18,169 nt of DNA from SZUA-230 sp964581095 (GTDB lineage: Bacteria > Bacteroidota > Bacteroidia > Cytophagales > Cyclobacteriaceae): assembly GCA_964581095.1 (NCBI GenBank), contig CAZONK010000042.1, positions 1-18,169 on the forward strand. The letters are read 5' to 3'. Under the pieces are notes generated by a model. The model searched no databases. It worked only from the letters and a program-made list of their open reading frames with translations, and was not told where the DNA came from. Shown here one piece after another: positions 13,523 to 18,169 of the stretch; within the stretch, counting starts at the first letter, position 1, and every line of letters begins with the position of its first letter. A program made the position numbers and the translations under genes.

Positions 13523-15411
13523 TGAGATTTATCGTTTTATTATTGGGAGTCGCTCCTGCTTTCCTATCTGCGCAGGAGTATGCCTCTACAAACATTCCAA
13601 AGGAACTGAAGGATCAGGCAAGTGTCGTGATTCGAAAGTATGATACTTATTTTGCTGTTCATACTATTGGAACTGCAACAAAAAAAGTAAAGAAAGTGAT
13701 TACGATTTTAAATGAAACGGGTAAATCGCATGCAGCTGAATATATACATTATGATAAAAATACGAAAGTAAAAAATCTTAAGGCATCGTTATATGATAAA
13801 AACGGGAAGTTTGTCAGGAGCCTGAAAAAATCTGAAATTTTGGATGAGAGTAGCGTTTCCGGTTTTTCGATTTATGAAGATGACCGGGTGAAGATTTTAA
13901 AAATGAGCTATCCTTCTTATCCTTTTACTGTTGAGTACGATTATGAAGTGACTATAGATGGACTGATGTTCTATCCACGTTGGTATCCACAATACCATTC
14001 TAAAGTTTCTGTTCAAAATGCGACACTTGATATTTTGATTCCTGATGACATCAACCTTCGACACGTTGAAACAAAAATGCCATTTTCGGTAAAAATTAGT
14101 ACTGTCAATGGTTTGAAAAGATATCAATGGGTGCTAAATGACATTCCTGCTTTTAAACAAGAATCCTATGGACCTGATCTTAGCGAAATTGTACCTTCTG
14201 TTATTACCGCTCCTGATAGGTTTGAAATGGGCGGTTACACAGGCAGCATGAAGAGCTGGAAAGATATTGGACTGTGGCAAAATCAGTTGAACGAGGGACT
14301 TAATGACGTACCTGAAGCAACGACAAAAGAGATATTGAAGATAACCAGTGGAAAAACTGAAAAGGAAGCCATCAGGGCTGTGTATGAATACATGCAAAAT
14401 CGGACACGTTATGTTAGCGTTCAATTGGGCATTGGGGGATGGCAACCATTTAGTGCAACCTATGTGGATGAAAATGGATATGGGGATTGTAAAGCGTTAA
14501 CAAATTATACTAAATCGCTCCTTGAAGTTGCGGATATTAAGAGCATCTACACACTTGTACGGGCCGGTAGAAATGAACCTAACATACGCACCGATTTTCC
14601 AAGCCGGCAATTCAATCATGTGATCCTGGCAGTTCCTACAAAATCGGATACGGTTTGGCTTGAATGTACGAGCCAGACAAATCCATTTGGGTATGTGGGA
14701 TATTTTACCGGAGACCGGGATGTGTTGCTTATAACTGATGAAGGAGGGGTTGTAGGCCACACCCCCAAATACGATTTATTTGATAATGTGCAATCCAGTA
14801 AAGGAATTGTAACGTTGGGTACCGATGGCATTGCCATAGCTACATTTAACACAAGCTATAAAGGATTGCAGTATGAGAACAGGGATCACCAGATAATGAA
14901 TAGCAAGGAGGAACAACGTAAGTGGTTATATAAAAACCTAAATCTCAACGACTTTGATATCCTCAATGTTTCATACATTGAACATAAGAACGAAATTCCA
15001 ATGATTGTAGAAGATGTAGAAATCAAACTTAAAAACCCTGTGGCTCTGAGTGGGAAGCGTATGTTTTTCAAACCCAACTTGTTTAACCGTCGCAAATCGT
15101 GGCCAAAAGAGATTGAAAACAGAACGCAGGATGTAGTAACTACAATCAGTTACCAGGACATTGATTCGATTCAATATGTGTTTCCGGATGGTGTATATGT
15201 AGAATACGCTCCCGAACCTGTGAACATAGATACGGATTTTGGTTCATACAACATGCAATGTAAGGTTGATGAAAATGGATTATTGTATATACGCAAAATG
15301 ATATTTAACAAAGGTCGTTTCAAATCGGAAAAATACCCTGAGTTTGTTGAATTCTTAAAGAGTATTTCAAAAGCCGACAATACAAAAGTTGTTTTGAAAA
15401 AGTCAACCTGA
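13522..15411 (+). CDS. Exported DUF3857/transglutaminase-like enzyme with intact triad
   Basis: A 629-residue protein with a signal peptide (1-18, ending LSAQ). An N-terminal DUF3857 domain (about 25-215, including YPFTVEYDYEV) precedes a transglutaminase/cysteine-protease-like core (about 265-400) and a C-terminal beta domain (about 490-625). The core keeps the Cys-His-acid triad: Cys323 in YGDCKALTNY, His366 in QFNHVIL, and Glu381 in WLECTSQ, where Glu is usual for this family. It is likely an active periplasmic cysteine peptidase or transglutaminase-like enzyme with unknown substrate. Its ATG overlaps the stop of the upstream pseudoenzyme by one base, arguing for joint expression and possibly a complex. 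Confidence 0.92.
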   Translation: MRFIVLLLGVAPAFLSAQEYASTNIPKELKDQASVVIRKYDTYFAVHTIGTATKKVKKVITILNETGKSHAAEYIHYDKNTKVKNLKASLYDKNGKFVRSLKKSEILDESSVSGFSIYEDDRVKILKMSYPSYPFTVEYDYEVTIDGLMFYPRWYPQYHSKVSVQNATLDILIPDDINLRHVETKMPFSVKISTVNGLKRYQWVLNDIPAFKQESYGPDLSEIVPSVITAPDRFEMGGYTGSMKSWKDIGLWQNQLNEGLNDVPEATTKEILKITSGKTEKEAIRAVYEYMQNRTRYVSVQLGIGGWQPFSATYVDENGYGDCKALTNYTKSLLEVADIKSIYTLVRAGRNEPNIRTDFPSRQFNHVILAVPTKSDTVWLECTSQTNPFGYVGYFTGDRDVLLITDEGGVVGHTPKYDLFDNVQSSKGIVTLGTDGIAIATFNTSYKGLQYENRDHQIMNSKEEQRKWLYKNLNLNDFDILNVSYIEHKNEIPMIVEDVEIKLKNPVALSGKRMFFKPNLFNRRKSWPKEIENRTQDVVTTISYQDIDSIQYVFPDGVYVEYAPEPVNIDTDFGSYNMQCKVDENGLLYIRKMIFNKGRFKSEKYPEFVEFLKSISKADNTKVVLKKST

Positions 15412-15456
15412 TACCATTTTGGAATGTGATCGTTCCTTGAAAGGATATGTTTAATT

Positions 15457-17448
15457 TTACTCAGGAACAAGAACTACATACTCGTTCAACTTATCGACAA
15501 TATACCGAAAGTATGCTTTCAGTCTTGCGTATTCGCTAGTTTTATAGATCGATTTTTTAAAAAGATATTTTGCTTCAACAATTAGCTTTGAATTATCTTT
15601 ACGCGAATGAATGCGTAAAGAAAAAAGTCCGTTGTCTATTTCGAAATTCTCAGGTTTAGAATCAATTTTAAATCCGGCAGGAATTATAATAGTGCTTTTA
15701 TATGAACGACTTTGGGGGTAAATAAAATCAACAGGATATTTTCGAGCTTTTTGTTTTAGGGGGTTTTCAATCGGAGTTTGATTTAGAAATGGATGAATCA
15801 TGATATTATCTCCAAATACTTCCGATTCCGAATTCCCTGTAAATGAAAATGAGTATGGTTGGTCAAGTAATTCATAGTTTGTACTCATTGTATTGTCTAC
15901 ATCCTTTATAGTTCCCTTCAACCCAGATATTAGTTCTGAAAGGTCGTCGTTGTACCTTGACCGGTAAACCAGGGCATCGTAACCGGTAGTACTTGAAATC
16001 CATTTAAATGCCACTGATGACGTTCCCGGAGTAGGAGTTAAAATGAATTCTGATGCAACCCCCGAGTTGCCAGAAGGCTTCAATGCCACCCAGTTGTCAG
16101 ATCCCTCACGTATTACCAACCCTTTGCCATTCACTGATTCGGAAGAAATCTGATCGAAATCCAAATATTTTGAAGTGCCATCGGTTAAAAATGAACCTTC
16201 GCTAGTTTCCACTAGCACCACTACCGAGTTAAAGAAGTGTTCAAATGGATAATTCTCGTTAACTTTTCCATGACTCCTGGTACTGATCAACACAGGGGCA
16301 GCGTTGATTCCTGAACCTCGTAATATACCTGTCAGATAAAGATTAATATCTGCGCTGTTGCCTGTTTGTGCTATCAGTATCTTTTTCACATCGTCTGAAG
16401 TGTAATGATTATATTGATCATTCCACACCATATTTTGCTTGACATATAGTATGATTTTTTTTGCCTTTTCAGTTTCGCTTGAGCCCGAAAGATCCATTTT
16501 GGGTAGTATTGATTTGGTTGCATGTTTTTCACTTTGCTTCACATATTTCCCAAATGAGCCATTCTTGAGCAGGCCATTCGCGAGCTCGGGCCAGGTAGTA
16601 ATTATACTTTTTGATGATCCATTTGGGTAGTGGATATTTGCTAACTGGAAATCAAGTTTTATTATATAATCATCGACAGAAGTAATAAATGATTCATCTC
16701 CGAATGCCGGAATATTCTTCATGATATATTGATGGATGTAATCGTTAAACTTCACATTTGCATATACCCTTTCTATTCCTTTACTAACAAACGAGTTTTG
16801 TTCACTGAATTTAGAAGCACCCTGCAATAGGAATGTGTATTCATAGAATGGAACCATGCGGGCTTCATAAGAACTATATATTACCGGAATTTTGTCTTGA
16901 AACTCCCAATCTGGTAAATTAAACATAAAAGGTGTAGTCATTGTGTATTTGTATTCTATAATTGTGCCTTCCTTTACATTTGGGAATGCAAATTTTTTGC
17001 GATTCCACTTATCATTCACTTTTTCTGTAAAGATAGATTTGGGATCGAGTTCTGTAATAACCAGTATATTGTTTTCAACATTGTATACGAAACCTTTTAT
17101 ACTTTCAACCCGCTCCGATTTCCCGTAACCATCCATATAAAACGGTATGCTAACTTCTCCCCAACCAAATCCATCTTTGTTAAATATTTTTACCCTTCGT
17201 GTACGGGAAAACTGTATATCTAATCCCCCGTTAGTGTTTACAAATAAGGATTGGCCAATATCAAATATTACAACAGCATTGGCTTCCATATCAAAAGCGC
17301 ATTGATCCATATTCATTTCATCCTGGGTTATTTTCCCAAATTGGTGTTGCGCAAGTGCACTATTTGATATTAAGATGAGTATCGAGAAAAGAACGGGTTT
17401 CACAATAGTATTTTTGATCAAAATAAATGAACAAAAATCTGTTTTCAT
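15457..17448 (-). CDS. Exported DUF3857/transglutaminase-like pseudoenzyme, paralog of the 11516-13522 protein
   Basis: A 663-residue protein convergent with the two-gene operon (45 bases between stops). Like its paralog it has a DUF3857 domain (WNRKKFAFPNVKEGTIIEY, about 148-166), a transglutaminase-like core and a C-terminal beta domain (RKYPVDFIYP in place of RTFPVDFAYP). In the core, GDC is replaced by G363-N-S365 (TGNSADIN), His by Ser408 (FFNSVVV), and Asp423 is kept, so it is predicted inactive. The annotated start gives a long N-terminal region before the signal core; a GTG at codon 16 (17401-17403) would give a cleaner signal peptide (MKPVLFSILILISNSALAQ) and is a good alternative start. 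The plug lipoprotein gene lies 159 bases upstream on the same strand. Confidence 0.88.
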   Translation of the reverse strand: MKTDFCSFILIKNTIVKPVLFSILILISNSALAQHQFGKITQDEMNMDQCAFDMEANAVVIFDIGQSLFVNTNGGLDIQFSRTRRVKIFNKDGFGWGEVSIPFYMDGYGKSERVESIKGFVYNVENNILVITELDPKSIFTEKVNDKWNRKKFAFPNVKEGTIIEYKYTMTTPFMFNLPDWEFQDKIPVIYSSYEARMVPFYEYTFLLQGASKFSEQNSFVSKGIERVYANVKFNDYIHQYIMKNIPAFGDESFITSVDDYIIKLDFQLANIHYPNGSSKSIITTWPELANGLLKNGSFGKYVKQSEKHATKSILPKMDLSGSSETEKAKKIILYVKQNMVWNDQYNHYTSDDVKKILIAQTGNSADINLYLTGILRGSGINAAPVLISTRSHGKVNENYPFEHFFNSVVVLVETSEGSFLTDGTSKYLDFDQISSESVNGKGLVIREGSDNWVALKPSGNSGVASEFILTPTPGTSSVAFKWISSTTGYDALVYRSRYNDDLSELISGLKGTIKDVDNTMSTNYELLDQPYSFSFTGNSESEVFGDNIMIHPFLNQTPIENPLKQKARKYPVDFIYPQSRSYKSTIIIPAGFKIDSKPENFEIDNGLFSLRIHSRKDNSKLIVEAKYLFKKSIYKTSEYARLKAYFRYIVDKLNEYVVLVPE

Positions 17449-17607
17449 AGCATATTAATTACAAATACCGCCTTTAGACTTATTTTTTTAGCATTTATTA
17501 AAATTTATTTACTACCGGAACTCAGAAGCGGGAGAGGATCTAAAAACCTACTGATCCCTGGTATTCCCTGTACAGCGTTCTCAAGATAACATAGAGATTG
17601 GGATATT

Positions 17608-18024
17608 TTACGGAGTATTCGGTAATGACTTTAAACGAATCATGATAACGCCATTTCTTCCCTCTTCTCCATAGCGGTTCGTTTCAGCCAAACTTTTTAA
17701 AACATTTATACCCTTGATATTTACCGGATTAACAGCATCATTAACCCTTGAATAATCACGCCCAAACGGTACGTTATCTACAATATAAAGAGGACGGGTA
17801 TCAAGATTTATGGAGTTTATTCCGCGTATAGTAACGTTCACATTACCACCATAACCCTTAACCACGACTCCTGGTTGAGTACGAAGTACATCTGCCAGGT
17901 TAGTATATCGTGCGTAATCACGCGCATGCGACTTACTGGTATTTGCTGTATTCTGGGTACTGCTACAACTAATAAATCCAACTAAAAGAACGCATTGCAA
18001 AGCAATATAGATGTGTCTTTTCAT
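17608..18024 (-). CDS. Lipoprotein made only of a TonB-dependent-receptor plug domain
   Basis: A 138-residue protein. Residues 1-20 are a lipoprotein signal (hydrophobic core, then VGFISC with Cys20 as lipid site), followed by a Ser/Thr/Asn-rich linker (21-38). Residues about 43-133 match the plug domain of SusC-like TonB-dependent receptors: LADVLRTQPGVVV, VTIRGINSIN (64-73), RPLYIVDNVPFG (77-88), NPVNIKGINVLKSLAE, and RYGEEGRNGVIMIRLK, the end of the plug. The stop follows at once; there is no beta-barrel and no TonB box. It probably sits in the periplasm attached to a membrane. What a free plug does is not known. It precedes the transglutaminase-like pseudoenzyme gene on the same strand. 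Confidence 0.88.
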   Translation of the reverse strand: MKRHIYIALQCVLLVGFISCSSTQNTANTSKSHARDYARYTNLADVLRTQPGVVVKGYGGNVNVTIRGINSINLDTRPLYIVDNVPFGRDYSRVNDAVNPVNIKGINVLKSLAETNRYGEEGRNGVIMIRLKSLPNTP

Positions 18025-18169
18025 GAGATTCGGGGAATAAGGTTGACAATATAAATGAAGTTACAAATTTCCAATGTGTATTTAGTAAAATGTTTAAATG
18101 TTTAAATTCTCCACTTTGAATTATATATTTATTTTCGTCTATCCCTTTTAGGAATCCGTTGTAATCTAA

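Noticed and set aside
14134..14852. Minus-strand ORFs of 78-103 codons
   Set aside because: They are antisense to the transglutaminase core of the active homolog; they have no start context or motifs of their own.
15412..15456. Possible bidirectional terminator between convergent genes (ggaa...ttcc and ccttgaaagg)
   Set aside because: The arms are only four bases long and T runs are poorly placed; too weak to call.

Overview
The window looks like a chromosomal segment of a Bacteroidota (Bacteroidetes) bacterium. The evidence is a FG-GAP/VCBS protein ending in a type IX secretion (Por) sorting domain, exported DUF3857/transglutaminase-like proteins, a TonB-receptor plug lipoprotein, TAnnTTTG-like -7 promoter elements and almost no Shine-Dalgarno sequences. 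Genus or species cannot be told from the sequence by eye.

Region 1 (1-4168, possibly to 4906), plus strand: a peptide export cluster. It starts inside a bacteriocin-type ABC exporter whose N-terminus lies outside the window. Next come a small HTH protein, a 64-residue precursor peptide with a textbook double-glycine leader (15 residues, ending IEGG) and a glycine/alanine-rich mature part with two cysteines, and a four-helix small membrane protein. A five-helix membrane protein is then translationally coupled to a membrane-anchored thioredoxin-like protein (CEHC). A 13-bp inverted repeat follows, then an AT-rich tail with two tiny membrane ORFs. Directly in front of the second lies what looks like a decayed copy of the precursor leader, broken by an amber codon. 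The reading is a class II-like or otherwise undescribed peptide toxin or signal, its exporter, candidate immunity proteins and a possible disulfide-handling protein.

Region 2 (4968-10114): ordinary accessory and housekeeping genes. These are a T9SS-secreted FG-GAP repeat protein (minus), a secreted NTF2/SnoaL-like protein (minus), murF (plus; cell-wall precursor synthesis) and a secreted UlaG-like metallo-beta-lactamase-fold hydrolase (minus). murF and the SnoaL-like gene diverge from start codons only 29 bp apart. murF converges on the hydrolase gene with 6 bp between the stop codons. A REP-like inverted repeat separates the two minus-strand genes at 7295-7402.

Region 3 (10115-18169): a DUF2461 gene preceded by a repeat-rich divergent intergenic region, then three DUF3857/transglutaminase-like exported proteins. 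The first two overlap (TAATG) and the third converges on them. Only the middle protein keeps the Cys-His-acid triad. The outer two are clear paralogs of each other in which Cys and His are replaced, so they are probably pseudoenzymes. The window closes with a small lipoprotein that is only a TonB-dependent-receptor plug domain, with no barrel.

The most novel-looking parts are the two-cysteine double-glycine peptide cluster with its decayed second leader, the active plus two inactive transglutaminase set, and the plug-only lipoprotein.
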